A DNA stretch of 55,554 nucleotides. Source: Aquitalea palustris. GTDB taxonomy: Bacteria; Pseudomonadota; Gammaproteobacteria; Burkholderiales; Chromobacteriaceae. The position numbers and the translations under genes are program-made. The notes beneath the pieces were generated by a model that was given only the letters and a program-made list of their open reading frames with translations, did not search any database and was not told the DNA's origin. Location: contig NZ_RFAR01000061.1 of NCBI RefSeq assembly GCF_003693445.1, positions 1 through 55,554 on the forward strand. Direction: 5' to 3'. How positions within the stretch are numbered: position 1 is the stretch's first letter; the number at the start of each line of letters is the position of its first letter. Positions 40,189 through 49,585 of the stretch are shown in pieces.

Positions 40189-40841
40189 CACAAGACAGTC
40201 AGGCTTATGGCATGCTGTCCGATCGAACCCGCAAGCGCATGGTAGAACGCTTGCGTCAGGCAGGCGTACAGGACGAGCGGGTGCTCAATGCCATGTCCGA
40301 AGTCCCGCGCCACCTGTTTGTCGATCAGGCTCTGGCCACGCGTGCCTATGACGATGTGTCCCTCCCCATCGGCCACGGCCAGACCATCTCACAGCCACAC
40401 ACAGTGGCCCGAATGACCGAAATCCTGCTGGCCGGGCGCAAGCCGGGGAAAATACTGGAAATCGGCACCGGCTGTGGCTATCAGACCGCGGTACTGTTGA
40501 AGACCGGAGCCGAGGTTTATTCCATTGAACGACTTGGTGTTCTGCTGGACAAAGCAAGACGCAACCTGCGGGCGGCCAAGCTGGTGCACGCGCGGCTGGT
40601 GCACGGTGATGGCCATTTCGGCCTGGCAGAAGCCGCGCCGTTCGAAGGCATCATCATGACCGCCGCCGCACGCAATATTCCGGAAGCACTGGTCGAACAA
40701 ATGGCGGAAGGCGGGCGCCTGATCATGCCCGTTGGCGACACCGAACAGCATTTGTGGTTGCTGGAGAAGACTACGCAAGGCTTGCAAAAGACCCGGCTAG
40801 ACCCGGTGAAATTTGTCCCATTATTGCCCGGTCGTAACTAA
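40173..40841 (+). CDS. pcm: Protein-L-isoaspartate O-methyltransferase
   Basis: Repair enzyme that methylates isoaspartyl residues in aged proteins. The 222 residues show the SAM motif [15 protein letters not shown], the pre-motif [18 protein letters not shown] and the post-motif RLIMPVG, all standard for Pcm. It overlaps surE by 16 bp and precedes nlpD by 76 bp, as in other proteobacteria. The N-terminal 20 residues are slightly longer than E. coli Pcm. Confidence 0.96.
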   Translation: MASSVTQDSQAYGMLSDRTRKRMVERLRQAGVQDERVLNAMSEVPRHLFVDQALATRAYDDVSLPIGHGQTISQPHTVARMTEILLAGRKPGKILEIGTGCGYQTAVLLKTGAEVYSIERLGVLLDKARRNLRAAKLVHARLVHGDGHFGLAEAAPFEGIIMTAAARNIPEALVEQMAEGGRLIMPVGDTEQHLWLLEKTTQGLQKTRLDPVKFVPLLPGRN

Positions 40842-40917
40842 CTCTTGCAAAAACACAACACATAACCTGTCAAACGATTTACAAAACCCAACTAACTGAC
40901 ATATAAAATCTCCAGGC

Positions 40918-42003
40918 ATGCATAAACAGCATTCAAAGCGTTGGCTTGCGGCGTCACTGACGGCCGCCGTTCTTACCGGTTGCAGCAGCATGGCGCAACA
41001 AGCAGCGCCGGTAGAGTCCGCCCGCCCGGCCCAGATCGCCGCGGGTACAACCATCAGCAAATCGGCTCCCGCGCCGGTCGCGGAAGTCGCGGTTGCCAGC
41101 CCCTACCAGAGCAGTGGCAGCCTGGCTGCCAAGCCGGTGCAGTCTGGCGGTGGCGAGAAGACCCATGTGGTACAGCCAGGTGAGAACCTGTTCCGCATCT
41201 CGCTGAACAACGGGTTGAAATACAAGGATGTTGCGGCCTGGAACAATCTGACGGACACCAATATCAAGGTCGGTCAGGTCTTGCGCCTGACGCCACCGGA
41301 TTCAGCCGGCAGTGTGGTACCGCCAACAGCGGTGAAAACACCGGAAACTGTAGCGCAGCAAAGTTCGCGTAATACAGCTGTAGTAGAAAATGGTAATCCG
41401 GCCGCTGGTAGCAAAAACTATCCGAAAGCACTCAAACTGCCCTATTCGGAAGATGCGGCGCGTAGCCTGGCACAACAGAGCGAAGGCAGTTCCGGCAAGA
41501 AAAATGCCATCAGCAAGAGTAGCAGCACTTCAGCTCCAGTCGCACAAGCCGATAAAAAGGACAGTAGCTCCCCGGCTGCAGTATCGGAAAATAAGAACAA
41601 AATAGAAGAAAAATCTCAGGCCGCAGTAGGCGAAGACGCAGTCGCCTGGATCTGGCCGACCGAAGGCAAGGTCATCCGGGCTTACTCGGACAGTAACAAG
41701 GGGCTGGATATCAGTGGCCGCACAGGTCAGGCCGTCATCGCAGCCGGCGATGGCAAAGTGGTATACAGCGGAAATGGCTTGAGGGGCTACGGCAAGCTCA
41801 TCATCATCAAACACAACAAAACATTCTTGTCTGCTTACGCACACAACAGCCAGTTACTGGTGAAGGAGGGGCAAAGTGTCAAGAAAGGGCAGAAGATTGC
41901 CGAAATGGGCAATACCGATGCCGACCAGGTAAAACTGCATTTCGAGATCCGCCGTTTCGGGAAACCGGTCGATCCGATGCAGTACCTAGACAACAAATCC
42001 TGA
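40918..42003 (+). CDS. nlpD: LysM/M23 murein hydrolase activator lipoprotein NlpD
   Basis: Outer-membrane lipoprotein that activates amidases at the division septum. The signal ends in the lipobox LTGC (acylated Cys). A LysM domain ([20 protein letters not shown]) follows near residues 80-125, a long Ser/Ala/Lys-rich linker covers about 130-235, and the C-terminal M23 fold includes [20 protein letters not shown]. As in NlpD, the M23 part lacks the full zinc-binding histidine set (HFEIRR is kept), so it is an activator rather than a peptidase. In E. coli the main rpoS promoter lies inside nlpD; the same may hold here. Confidence 0.94.
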   Translation: MHKQHSKRWLAASLTAAVLTGCSSMAQQAAPVESARPAQIAAGTTISKSAPAPVAEVAVASPYQSSGSLAAKPVQSGGGEKTHVVQPGENLFRISLNNGLKYKDVAAWNNLTDTNIKVGQVLRLTPPDSAGSVVPPTAVKTPETVAQQSSRNTAVVENGNPAAGSKNYPKALKLPYSEDAARSLAQQSEGSSGKKNAISKSSSTSAPVAQADKKDSSSPAAVSENKNKIEEKSQAAVGEDAVAWIWPTEGKVIRAYSDSNKGLDISGRTGQAVIAAGDGKVVYSGNGLRGYGKLIIIKHNKTFLSAYAHNSQLLVKEGQSVKKGQKIAEMGNTDADQVKLHFEIRRFGKPVDPMQYLDNKS

Positions 42004-42049
42004 GCAGGGGTATTTCCCCCTGCAAGGAACCACCGTAGCGGGGGGAATC

Positions 42050-42997
42050 ATGAGCCAAGACAGCGATATCCTTGAAGAAGAGGAAGTTCTTGAAGAAGAG
42101 GCCGCAGAAGAAGCAGCTGCCGAAGCAGATGCCGAAGAAGTGGCTGAGCGTCAAAGTGTTACCGAAGAGGTAGCGGATGTCACTCAGATCTATCTGAACG
42201 ATATCGGCAACAATGCCCTGCTGACACCAGCCCAGGAACTGGCGCTGGCTCGGCGCGTGGTGGCGGGCGAGTTTGAAGCCCGGCAAAAGATGATCGAGCA
42301 CAACCTGCGCCTGGTGGTAAACATTGCCAAGCACTACATCAACCGCGGCCTTGCCCTCCTCGATCTGATCGAAGAAGGCAATATCGGCCTGATGCACGCG
42401 CTGGAAAAGTTCGACCCGGAACGGGGTTTCCGCTTCTCCACCTACGCCACCTGGTGGATCCGGCAGAGCATCGAGCGCGCCATCATGAACCAGTCGCGCA
42501 CCATCCGCCTGCCGGTGCATGTGATCAAGGAGCTCAACGTCTATCTGCGTGCTTCGCGCCATCTGGAAAGCCAGATCGGCCGCGAACCGACACTGGACGA
42601 AATCGCTCATCTGGTTGGCAAACCGGTTGAGGATGTGCGCAAGGTGATGAACCTGAATGAGCGCATGGCCTCACTGGATGCACCGCTGGATATCGATCCC
42701 ATGCTGTCGATTGGTGAATCGATCCCGGACGAGCAACATGAAGAGCCGGAAATCCAGCTGCATAACAGCCAACTGGAAATGTTTGTCAAAGACTGGCTGT
42801 CTCAGCTGAACGAGAAGCAGTGCATGGTGATAGAGCGCCGTTACGGCCTGAATGGCCATGAAATCTGCACGCTGGAAGAACTGGCTGCTGCCCTGAACCT
42901 GACCCGCGAGCGGGTACGGCAGATTCAGATCGAAGGCCTGGAGCAATTGCGCCGCATTCTGCGCCGCAAGGGTATTTCCCGCGACTTCCTGCTGTAA
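42050..42997 (+). CDS. rpoS: RNA polymerase sigma factor RpoS
   Basis: Stationary-phase and general-stress sigma factor of 315 residues. Region 1.2 starts at [19 protein letters not shown], region 2 contains [20 protein letters not shown], and region 4 ends in the helix-turn-helix [19 protein letters not shown]. The N-terminal 40 residues form an extreme Glu/Ala-rich acidic stretch ([18 protein letters not shown]), unlike E. coli RpoS. GGGGGAA lies before ATG 42050. It follows nlpD by 46 bp. Pathogenic Neisseria lack RpoS, so its presence points to an environmental relative. Confidence 0.96.
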   Translation: MSQDSDILEEEEVLEEEAAEEAAAEADAEEVAERQSVTEEVADVTQIYLNDIGNNALLTPAQELALARRVVAGEFEARQKMIEHNLRLVVNIAKHYINRGLALLDLIEEGNIGLMHALEKFDPERGFRFSTYATWWIRQSIERAIMNQSRTIRLPVHVIKELNVYLRASRHLESQIGREPTLDEIAHLVGKPVEDVRKVMNLNERMASLDAPLDIDPMLSIGESIPDEQHEEPEIQLHNSQLEMFVKDWLSQLNEKQCMVIERRYGLNGHEICTLEELAAALNLTRERVRQIQIEGLEQLRRILRRKGISRDFLL

Positions 42998-43024
42998 GTC
43001 CGCCACGCGGCAATCAGCATACTT

Positions 43025-43052
43025 CAGCCCCGCCCCCTGGCGGGGCTGTTTT
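43025..43052. terminator. Terminator between rpoS and tgpA
   Basis: CAGCCCCGCC pairs with GGCGGGGCTG around CCCT, followed by TTTTATT on the plus strand. It lies 27 bp after the rpoS stop. Confidence 0.88.
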
Positions 43053-44991
43053 ATTGGCGCCCCGGCCGGAAGGCTTTGACCCGGCGCAACCACTGCCTTG
43101 CCTGTTGCTGCGGTACAGGCTGCCGATAACGCATCGCCGCATATTCTTTCAGCAAGGCCTTGAGCTGGCGGTAATCAGGCTCTGGCAAGCGGCGAACCTT
43201 GTTCAATATATCCAGCGGACCATCACTATCCACCACCATGATGCCCATTGCGGCGAGAACCTGCACCAACCGGTCCCGCCCCTGCTGCAAGGGTGACTGC
43301 GCGCACTGGCGGCGCCACAACAGCAACAAGGGCAGGCAGGCCAATCCACCGCCAATCAGCACCGCCCGCAATACTGCACCACTGTCGACCTGCTCACCCA
43401 GCCCCAGCCAGCGATACAGATTAAGTTGCTTGCCCGCATCATAGCCCACCACCCATTGCTGCCAGGCAAAGCCAGCAGCCTGCCAGTTTTGCTGCACACG
43501 CAGTAGCCAGGATGGCATGCTGCGCCCCAGCCCGGGCAGCTGCGACTGCATGGCGGGGATGCTCTGGCTGACACCTTGCGTCACCCGGTCGGGTGCCACT
43601 GCTGCCGTCGGGTCGACCCGCAGCCATTCACCAGTCTCTGCCAGCCAGATTTCCACCCAGGCATGGGCATCCGATGACTTGACCTGCCAGAACTGCCCCA
43701 CCGGATTGAACTGTCCGCCCTGATAGCCGGTGACGATGCGCGCCGGCATGCCGGCAGCACGCGCCATGAAGGCCAGCGCCGAGGCATAGTGTTCACAGAA
43801 GCCCTGCCGGCTGGAGAACATGAATTGATCAATCCCGTCCTCGCTGTTGAGCAAAGGTGGCTGCAAAGTGTAGGAAAAGCCACCCAGGCGGAAATATTGC
43901 AAGGCTGCGCGGACAAAGCCGGCCCCATCCCCGCCCTGTGCACGCCACTGCAAGGCCAACTGGCGGCTTGCCGGATTGCCAGGCGGCAAGTGGCGATAGA
44001 AATCCTGATCAGCCCGACTGAGCACGGTACGGTAATGAGCGGCGAGCAGGCTTTGCGCCTGGAAACGGAATAGTTCGTCACCATCACGCGCCAGCTTGAA
44101 CAAATTACCCGGCTCCAACACCCCGCCAGCTGGTGCGGTCACCGTGTACTCCAGTAGCGGCAAACGCGATTTGCTTGGCTTGCCGGTCAGGCTGTAAGAC
44201 ACCAGCCGCCCTCCCTGCCACTGCACAGTCTCGCTGCTCAGGCCACGGACGTTCTGCCAGCGCCGCCCATCAAAATCGTCAAAAATCATGATGCGCCAAT
44301 ACATTTCGCTCACCGCTGGCGCCTGCCCGGCAAACACCACCGAGAATGCCGGCTCTTGCTGCTGCACCAGCTGGCTGATGCTGCCCGGCTCCATGCTGTC
44401 GGACAGGCCGGTACCGGCAACATGCTGGTCGTGCGGCATGCTCCACAGCGGGCCCGGTAAACGCGGCATCACCACGAACAGCACCAGCATCAGTGGCAGC
44501 GACAGTGCCAGCGCCTGCATGGCGCTACGCAGGCTACCCTCCACCATTTCACCGGACAGAATCAGCATGGCCCAGGTCAGCACCAGCAGACTGATGGCCA
44601 GCCACACCGCCGCTAGCGGTGACTGATCGAACAACAAGGGCATGGCAGCCAGGAAGAAACCTAACGCCAGCAGCACCTGCCAGTCACGCTGCTGACGTGA
44701 CTCGAAACTCTTGAAGCCCAGCAACAGGATCAGCAAGGCGGCACCACCTTCGCGCCCCACCAGCGTGTTCAGGCTCAGCCATAGCCCGCCGACCGCCAGC
44801 AGCAGCAAGGGCAGCAACAGATAGAGCGAAGGCAGCACCGCCTGACGGTGCAGCAATGCACCGCGCAAAGCCAGCATGGACAGTACCAGCATGGGCAGCC
44901 ACGGCGGCAAGAACAGCAGCAGCGGCAAGATGACCAGGGCCACGGCCAGCAATACGGCCATTTCACCCTGACGCAATAATGACTTGATCAT
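43051..44991 (-). CDS. tgpA: Membrane-bound transglutaminase-like protein (TgpA type)
   Basis: Inner-membrane protein of 646 residues. An N-terminal DUF3488 block of about six helices (to residue 190) precedes a periplasmic transglutaminase core with Cys near 398 (RQGFCEHYASAL), His near 442 (DAHAWVEIW) and Asp near 459 (RVDPTAAV), the full triad. A further helix near 555 and a cytoplasmic DUF4129 tail follow. Pseudomonas TgpA has this layout and is essential there. It overlaps the DUF58 gene by 4 bp and is last in the moxR-DUF58-tgpA operon. Its substrate is unknown. Confidence 0.92.
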   Translation of the reverse strand: MIKSLLRQGEMAVLLAVALVILPLLLFLPPWLPMLVLSMLALRGALLHRQAVLPSLYLLLPLLLLAVGGLWLSLNTLVGREGGAALLILLLGFKSFESRQQRDWQVLLALGFFLAAMPLLFDQSPLAAVWLAISLLVLTWAMLILSGEMVEGSLRSAMQALALSLPLMLVLFVVMPRLPGPLWSMPHDQHVAGTGLSDSMEPGSISQLVQQQEPAFSVVFAGQAPAVSEMYWRIMIFDDFDGRRWQNVRGLSSETVQWQGGRLVSYSLTGKPSKSRLPLLEYTVTAPAGGVLEPGNLFKLARDGDELFRFQAQSLLAAHYRTVLSRADQDFYRHLPPGNPASRQLALQWRAQGGDGAGFVRAALQYFRLGGFSYTLQPPLLNSEDGIDQFMFSSRQGFCEHYASALAFMARAAGMPARIVTGYQGGQFNPVGQFWQVKSSDAHAWVEIWLAETGEWLRVDPTAAVAPDRVTQGVSQSIPAMQSQLPGLGRSMPSWLLRVQQNWQAAGFAWQQWVVGYDAGKQLNLYRWLGLGEQVDSGAVLRAVLIGGGLACLPLLLLWRRQCAQSPLQQGRDRLVQVLAAMGIMVVDSDGPLDILNKVRRLPEPDYRQLKALLKEYAAMRYRQPVPQQQARQWLRRVKAFRPGRQ

Positions 44992-45938
44992 GATGGAAGC
45001 TGGAACTCCGCCAGCGCCGCCAGCGCCAACTCACGCTGCAATGGCTGCGGCTCGATTAGCAGGCCAGGCAAGTGCAGGCGGTAATGCTGGCCGGCTTTTT
45101 CACATTGCTGCACCCGCCAGCACAAACGCGACAGCCGGCTTTCGACATCCACGGTAGCCGGATAATCCTGCCAGGCCAGCTGGCGTATCGACTGGCCTCT
45201 GGGTTGGCTGGCAAAGCGTTTGCTCACCAGCACATCACGCCGAGCCAGCACGCTCCAGGCAATCTGGCGCGGCGTATCTCCCTGGCGGTATTCGGCCAGA
45301 TGGGAAAAATCCTCTTCATCATCGCCGCTCTGCCGGCCACACCCCTGCTCGCTGTGCAGATCGTTGCGTTCCCGATCTGGCACCGGTAAAGGATAGGCCA
45401 GCACATGGCCATCCGGCCGCAGCCAGGCAAATGCCCGCATCAGGCCGAATGGTGCAGTGCTCCACAGCTGCAAGGCAGGATAAGCATGGCGGCCACGGCG
45501 AGCCAGCAACAAGGGTAGCGCCAGCGACTGGCTGCTACCGGCAGCCAGCAGGCAGGACAGGGGTTCGCCCTCCTGCCCGGCACGTAATTGCAGACGACGC
45601 GCCAGCGCAGAGTCATTACCCAGCTGTATCCGACAATCAGCACTCTGCCCGACAAATACCCCCTCGCCAGGCAGCACCGTCCAGTGCAGGCCGGATAACT
45701 GCCGGTAAGCCATCAGCACGGCAAGCAGCATCAGGCCGATGATCCAGAATGCCAGGGCATAGGCCAGACTGACCGCGTAATTGAGCGCCCCCACCCACAC
45801 CGCCAACGCCACCAGCAGCAGCAGCAGGCCAAAGCGGGTCGGTAGCAGATAGATACGCTTCTGCCCCAGTCGGCCGGCACTTTCCAATGGCAGACGACTC
45901 AGCAACCAGCGCTGCAGCGACTTACGGAATGGCAACAT
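44988..45938 (-). CDS. DUF58 domain protein
   Basis: Membrane-anchored protein of 316 residues. Two hydrophobic helices lie near residues 30-80, and the DUF58 signature follows as EYRQGDTPRQIAWSVLARRD with SKRFASQ. DUF58 proteins are usually encoded with MoxR ATPases and are thought to act with them as a chaperone or metal-insertion pair, with a von Willebrand-like fold (family knowledge, not seen here). It overlaps moxR by 17 bp upstream and tgpA by 4 bp downstream, so all three are translationally coupled. Confidence 0.9.
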   Translation of the reverse strand: MLPFRKSLQRWLLSRLPLESAGRLGQKRIYLLPTRFGLLLLLVALAVWVGALNYAVSLAYALAFWIIGLMLLAVLMAYRQLSGLHWTVLPGEGVFVGQSADCRIQLGNDSALARRLQLRAGQEGEPLSCLLAAGSSQSLALPLLLARRGRHAYPALQLWSTAPFGLMRAFAWLRPDGHVLAYPLPVPDRERNDLHSEQGCGRQSGDDEEDFSHLAEYRQGDTPRQIAWSVLARRDVLVSKRFASQPRGQSIRQLAWQDYPATVDVESRLSRLCWRVQQCEKAGQHYRLHLPGLLIEPQPLQRELALAALAEFQLPS

Positions 45939-46821
45939 GATCCAGCAACTTTTTCAGGCTGCCCAGCGCATCGCCACTCAAACCCAGCCGGTGGCCGGCA
46001 ACATGGGGAAAGACTGCCTTCACGTCTTCCGGCAAGACGTGATCGCGCCCTTCCAGCAGAGCCCAGGCCCTCGCTGCAGCCAGCAGCGCCAGGCCGGCAC
46101 GTGGGCTGAGTCCGGTCAGATAACTGCGCTCCTGCCGGGTAGCCTGCAACAAGGCCAGCACGTAATCGGCCAGATCCGGGGTTACCGTCAGCGCGGCGGC
46201 TTTGTTCTGCAACAACAGCAAGTCTGCTGCGGTCAGACCGGCACTGATATCAGCCAGCAGGGTGCGCCGGTCCTGCCCCAGCAACAGGGCACGCTCGGCC
46301 TCTGGCGGCGGATAGCCCAGCGAGATGCGCATCAGGAAACGGTCTAGTTGCGACTCGGGCAAGGGGAATGTACCCAGTTGTTCGGAAGGATTCTGCGTGG
46401 CGATGACGAAAAACGGCGTCGGCAGCGGATGGCTCTCACCATCGATGGAAACCTGGCGTTCCTCCATGGCTTCCAGCAAGGCGGATTGCACCTTGGGCGA
46501 GGCACGGTTGATTTCATCCGCCAGCAACAGCTGGCTGAATACCGGCCCCTGATGGAAGCGGAAGCTGCCGGTTTCACGCTGATAGATGTTGACGCCAAGG
46601 ATGTCGGCCGGCAGCAGGTCACTGGTGAACTGCACCCGCTGGTAATGCAGGCCCAGCACGGCGGCCAGACCATGCGCCAGCGTGGTTTTACCCACGCCGG
46701 GTAAATCTTCGATAAGCAGGTGACCACGGGCGATCAGGCAGGCCAACGCCAGCCGGATGGCACGTGGCTTGCCCAGAATTAGTGTGTTCAGTTGACGATA
46801 GGCAAGGCTGAGTGATTGCAT
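45922..46821 (-). CDS. MoxR-family AAA+ ATPase
   Basis: Soluble AAA+ chaperone of 299 residues. Walker A is in LIEDLPGVGKTTLAHGLA, Walker B in LLLADEINRASPKVQSALLE, followed by the sensor region FFVIATQNPSEQLGTFPLPE and the arginine-finger block ESQLDRFLMRISLGYP. I chose ATG 46821 (MQSLSLAYRQLNTLILG); a TTG 24 codons upstream gives a leader with no family match. It heads the moxR-DUF58-tgpA operon and is divergent from the deacetylase gene, with starts 95 bp apart. Confidence 0.93.
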   Translation of the reverse strand: MQSLSLAYRQLNTLILGKPRAIRLALACLIARGHLLIEDLPGVGKTTLAHGLAAVLGLHYQRVQFTSDLLPADILGVNIYQRETGSFRFHQGPVFSQLLLADEINRASPKVQSALLEAMEERQVSIDGESHPLPTPFFVIATQNPSEQLGTFPLPESQLDRFLMRISLGYPPPEAERALLLGQDRRTLLADISAGLTAADLLLLQNKAAALTVTPDLADYVLALLQATRQERSYLTGLSPRAGLALLAAARAWALLEGRDHVLPEDVKAVFPHVAGHRLGLSGDALGSLKKLLDHVAIP

Positions 46822-46916
46822 TTGGACCCGGTTGCGCGCAGTATTTATCGAAAAGACATAAAGATAAAACTCGCGTCCATTGTACGCAAACAATCGTACG
46901 CAACAAGGAAACGCTC

Positions 46917-47876
46917 GTGTTCACTTGGCTAAAAAACCGTCTACAGAGAAATGGACTCACTGCCTACATCACCCATCCCGTCTGCCTGCAGCACAATATG
47001 GGGGTAGGCCACCCGGAATGCCCGGAGCGGCTGATTGCCATCAGGGACCAACTGATGGCCGCGCAAATCTACGACAGCCTGCATGAAGTCGAAGCACCGG
47101 AGGTGACCGAGCAGCAGCTGGCCCGGGTTCATCCGCCACGCTACGTGGAATATATCGAAGCCTGTTCGCCCAGCGTCGGTACCTTCCGCATGGACCCGGA
47201 TACCGCCATGGCACCCGGTACCCTGTCGGCAGCGCGCCACGCTGCCGGTGCGGTGATCAAGGCGGTAGAACTGGTGTGCGAGGACAAGGCACCCAATGCC
47301 TTCTGCGCCATCCGTCCGCCAGGCCACCATGCCGAACACGACAAGGCCATGGGCTTCTGCTTCTTCAACAATATCGCCGTCGGCATCGCCCATGCGCTGT
47401 CCACCTACAAGTTTGAACGGGTGGCGGTAATCGACTTCGACGTCCACCACGGCAATGGCACCGAAGACATCTTCCGTGACGACCCGCGGGTGATGATGGT
47501 GTCCATCTTCCAGCACCCCTTCTACCCTTACTGCGGTGATAATCCGGCGGGCGCGAACATGGTGAATGTGCCGCTCAAGGCCGGCAGCACCGGGCGGGAA
47601 TTCCGCGAAGTGGTGGAAAACGTCTGGCTACCCAGTCTGCACGATTTCAAACCGCAGATGATCTTTATTTCTGCCGGTTTTGATGCCCACCGCGAGGACG
47701 ACATGGGTTCGCTGGGCCTGGTGGAAGCCGACTACGAGTGGGTGACCCGCCACCTGATGCAGATTGCCGACCAGTATGCCGATGGCCGCATCGTGTCGGT
47801 GCTGGAGGGCGGCTACGACCTGTCCTCGCTGGCGCGCAGCGTGACGGCCCACGTCAAGGTGCTGTCTGACGGTTAA
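46917..47876 (+). CDS. HDAC-fold deacetylase (class II histone deacetylase / acetoin-utilisation family)
   Basis: Zinc amidohydrolase of 319 residues. PPGHHAEHDKAMGFCFFNN carries the paired active-site histidines (near 136), VIDFDVHHGNGTEDIF the zinc-binding Asp and His (near 173), and ISAGFDAHREDDMG the third metal ligand. It starts with GTG at 46917 after AAGGAA; in-frame sequence back to 46812 overlaps moxR's start. Bacterial members deacetylate polyamines, short peptides or lysines, and the substrate cannot be told here. A Pat-type acetyltransferase is encoded 9 kb away, but a link is only a guess. The terminator that follows is shared with plsY. Confidence 0.92.
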   Translation: MFTWLKNRLQRNGLTAYITHPVCLQHNMGVGHPECPERLIAIRDQLMAAQIYDSLHEVEAPEVTEQQLARVHPPRYVEYIEACSPSVGTFRMDPDTAMAPGTLSAARHAAGAVIKAVELVCEDKAPNAFCAIRPPGHHAEHDKAMGFCFFNNIAVGIAHALSTYKFERVAVIDFDVHHGNGTEDIFRDDPRVMMVSIFQHPFYPYCGDNPAGANMVNVPLKAGSTGREFREVVENVWLPSLHDFKPQMIFISAGFDAHREDDMGSLGLVEADYEWVTRHLMQIADQYADGRIVSVLEGGYDLSSLARSVTAHVKVLSDG

Positions 47877-47897
47877 CCGCCATCCGTCAGTAAAAAT

Positions 47898-47925
47898 AAA
47901 AAGCCACCGCATGCGGTGGCTTTTT
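47898..47925. terminator. Bidirectional terminator between the deacetylase gene and plsY
   Basis: AAAAAGCCACCGC pairs perfectly with GCGGTGGCTTTTT across AT. A and T tracts flank both sides of this convergent pair. Confidence 0.92.
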
Positions 47926-47941
47926 GTTGGCCAACAGAATA

Positions 47942-48568
47942 CTAATTGCCTTTCTTCTCGGCCTTCTCGCCGATCCGGCCTTCCTGACCGGTCAGCAGCT
48001 TGATCAGATTGGACTTGTGGCGGTGGATCACCAGAATGGCAATGATGATGCAAGTACCAAAATACGGCGAAGCCGGCCCGGTAATGAAATAGGCGTACAC
48101 CGGCACCATCACGCAGGCGACGATGGCGGATAGTGAAGAAATCTTCACCACAAAAGCCATGAACAGCCAGGTGGCGATGGCCGCCAGCGCCAGCCAGACA
48201 TTGAAGCCAAACAACACGCCTACCGCGGTGGCCACGCCCTTGCCGCCCTTGAAGCCGAAGAATACCGGCCACATATGGCCGATCAGCACCGCCAGTGCCG
48301 ACATGGCAATGGCTTGCTCGCCTAGGCCATAGCGCGGACCAAACCAGGCAGTCAGCGCCACGGCCACCCAGCCCTTGGCCCCGTCACCCAGCAGGGTGAG
48401 TACGGCGGCAGTCTTCTTGCCGGAACGCAGGACATTGGTGGCGCCGGGGTTGCCGGAACCATAGCTGCGCGGGTCTGCCATGCCCATGGCTTTGCTTACG
48501 ATGACGGCAAAGGACAGGGAGCCCAGCAGGTAGGCCGCAACAACGAAGGCAAAAGCTGTCGTGGTCAT
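47942..48568 (-). CDS. plsY: Glycerol-3-phosphate acyltransferase PlsY
   Basis: Inner-membrane enzyme that transfers acyl from acyl-phosphate to glycerol-3-phosphate, the first step of phospholipid synthesis. The 208 residues have five or more helices. The loop motifs are YGSGNPGATNVLRSGKK, the long GHMWPVFFGFKGGKGVATA and a C-terminal RHKSNLIKLLTGQE. ATG 48568 gives MTTTAFAFVVAAYLLGS. The frame is open far upstream across the divergent folB, which is an antisense artefact. The plsY/folB divergent pair is the same as in E. coli (ygiH-folB). Confidence 0.96.
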   Translation of the reverse strand: MTTTAFAFVVAAYLLGSLSFAVIVSKAMGMADPRSYGSGNPGATNVLRSGKKTAAVLTLLGDGAKGWVAVALTAWFGPRYGLGEQAIAMSALAVLIGHMWPVFFGFKGGKGVATAVGVLFGFNVWLALAAIATWLFMAFVVKISSLSAIVACVMVPVYAYFITGPASPYFGTCIIIAILVIHRHKSNLIKLLTGQEGRIGEKAEKKGN

Positions 48569-48640
48569 GGTGTATCCATTAGAATAGAAGGCTTCGGATT
48601 TTACGGTATCGGGCGACAAAGCCCAACTCCCGGCATACAG

Positions 48641-49000
48641 ATGGATATCATTTTCCTGCGCGAAGTACGCGCCGACACCATTATCGGTGTTTATGAGTGG
48701 GAGCGGAAAAATCCGCAGACCATCGAAATCGACCTGGAAATCGGCATTCCCAGCGAGGTGCCCTGTCACAGCGACAATATCGGCGACACCATCCACTACG
48801 GCGTGGTGGTGGAGCGCTTGCGCAAGGCGCTGTCGGAGCAACACTTCCTGTTGCTGGAGGCGCTGGCCGAATACATTGCCAAGGTGATCCGCGAAGACTT
48901 TGGCGCGCCCTGGGTCCAGGTGTCGGTGACCAAGCTGGGCATTCTGCCCGGCGTACGCCGTGTGGGCGTATTGATCGAACGCGGCCACCGCCCGCGCTGA
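48641..49000 (+). CDS. folB: Dihydroneopterin aldolase
   Basis: Folate-pathway aldolase that cleaves dihydroneopterin to 6-hydroxymethyl-dihydropterin. It has 119 residues, with the N-terminal VRADTIIGVYEWERKNPQTI and the catalytic region LLLEALAEYIAKVI, and the conserved lysine in VSVTKLGILPGVRRVGVLIE. It forms an octameric tunnel-fold enzyme in relatives. It is divergent from plsY and is followed 91 bp later by a thioesterase gene. Confidence 0.95.
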   Translation: MDIIFLREVRADTIIGVYEWERKNPQTIEIDLEIGIPSEVPCHSDNIGDTIHYGVVVERLRKALSEQHFLLLEALAEYIAKVIREDFGAPWVQVSVTKLGILPGVRRVGVLIERGHRPR

Positions 49001-49091
49001 GGCAAGCTCACCCCGGCATGGGGTGTCACAACAAATTGACGTTAACGTAATCGTCATGCACCATGCAAGGACCATTTCCGAGGTCCACCGC

Positions 49092-49520
49092 ATGAGCCAG
49101 ATCAGCGTTGCAGAATTCCAGTCCTTGATCGACAGCGAGCTGCCGCTGGTCAAGCTGTTCGGCATGCGTACCGAAACCATCGGCCATGGCCGTGCTAGTC
49201 TGCGCATGCATTTCAACCCCGATCTGATCCGCCCTGGTGGCACCATTGCCGGCCCGGCGCTGATGGCACTGGCCGACGCCACCCTCTACGCCGTGGTGCT
49301 GGGCATGATAGGCAAGGTGGAGCTGGCGGTCACCACCAGCCTGAATATCAATTTCCTGCGCAAGCCACCACAGGCGGATGTGATTGCGGAAGGCCGCATT
49401 CTCAAGCTGGGCAAACGATTGGCAGTGGGCGAAGTGCTGTTGTACTCGGAGGGTAACGACGAACCCGTGGCCCATGTCACTGGCACCTACTCCATTCCGC
49501 CCCACCCTTCCATCAAATAA
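49092..49520 (+). CDS. PaaI-type hot-dog thioesterase
   Basis: Acyl-CoA thioesterase-like protein of 142 residues. The hot-dog motif is RPGGTIAGPALMALADATLY, with ELAVTTSLNINFLRKP following, in the usual order for the PaaI/YbgC-like DUF4442 group. GAGG lies 8 nt before ATG 49092, which favours this start over GTG 49023 or ATG 49056. The substrate is unknown. It is convergent with the truncated haemoglobin gene, with a hairpin between. Confidence 0.83.
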   Translation: MSQISVAEFQSLIDSELPLVKLFGMRTETIGHGRASLRMHFNPDLIRPGGTIAGPALMALADATLYAVVLGMIGKVELAVTTSLNINFLRKPPQADVIAEGRILKLGKRLAVGEVLLYSEGNDEPVAHVTGTYSIPPHPSIK

Positions 49521-49555
49521 AACAGCCCTCTGCCGGCGACCGCCATGCAGAGGGC
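49515..49555 (-). terminator. Terminator of purT-trHb2
   Basis: GCCCTCTGC (49525-49533) pairs with GCAGAGGGC (49547-49555). On the minus strand TGTTTTATTT follows the stem, so it serves the purT-globin transcript better than the thioesterase. Confidence 0.6.
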
Positions 49556-49585
49556 CTGATACAACTAGCCGCCAAGGCCCGTTGG

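Noticed and set aside
47942-49282. Long minus-strand open frame extending plsY back across folB
   Set aside because: The extra N-terminal part is antisense to folB and has no family match. The plsY start at 48568 is well supported.
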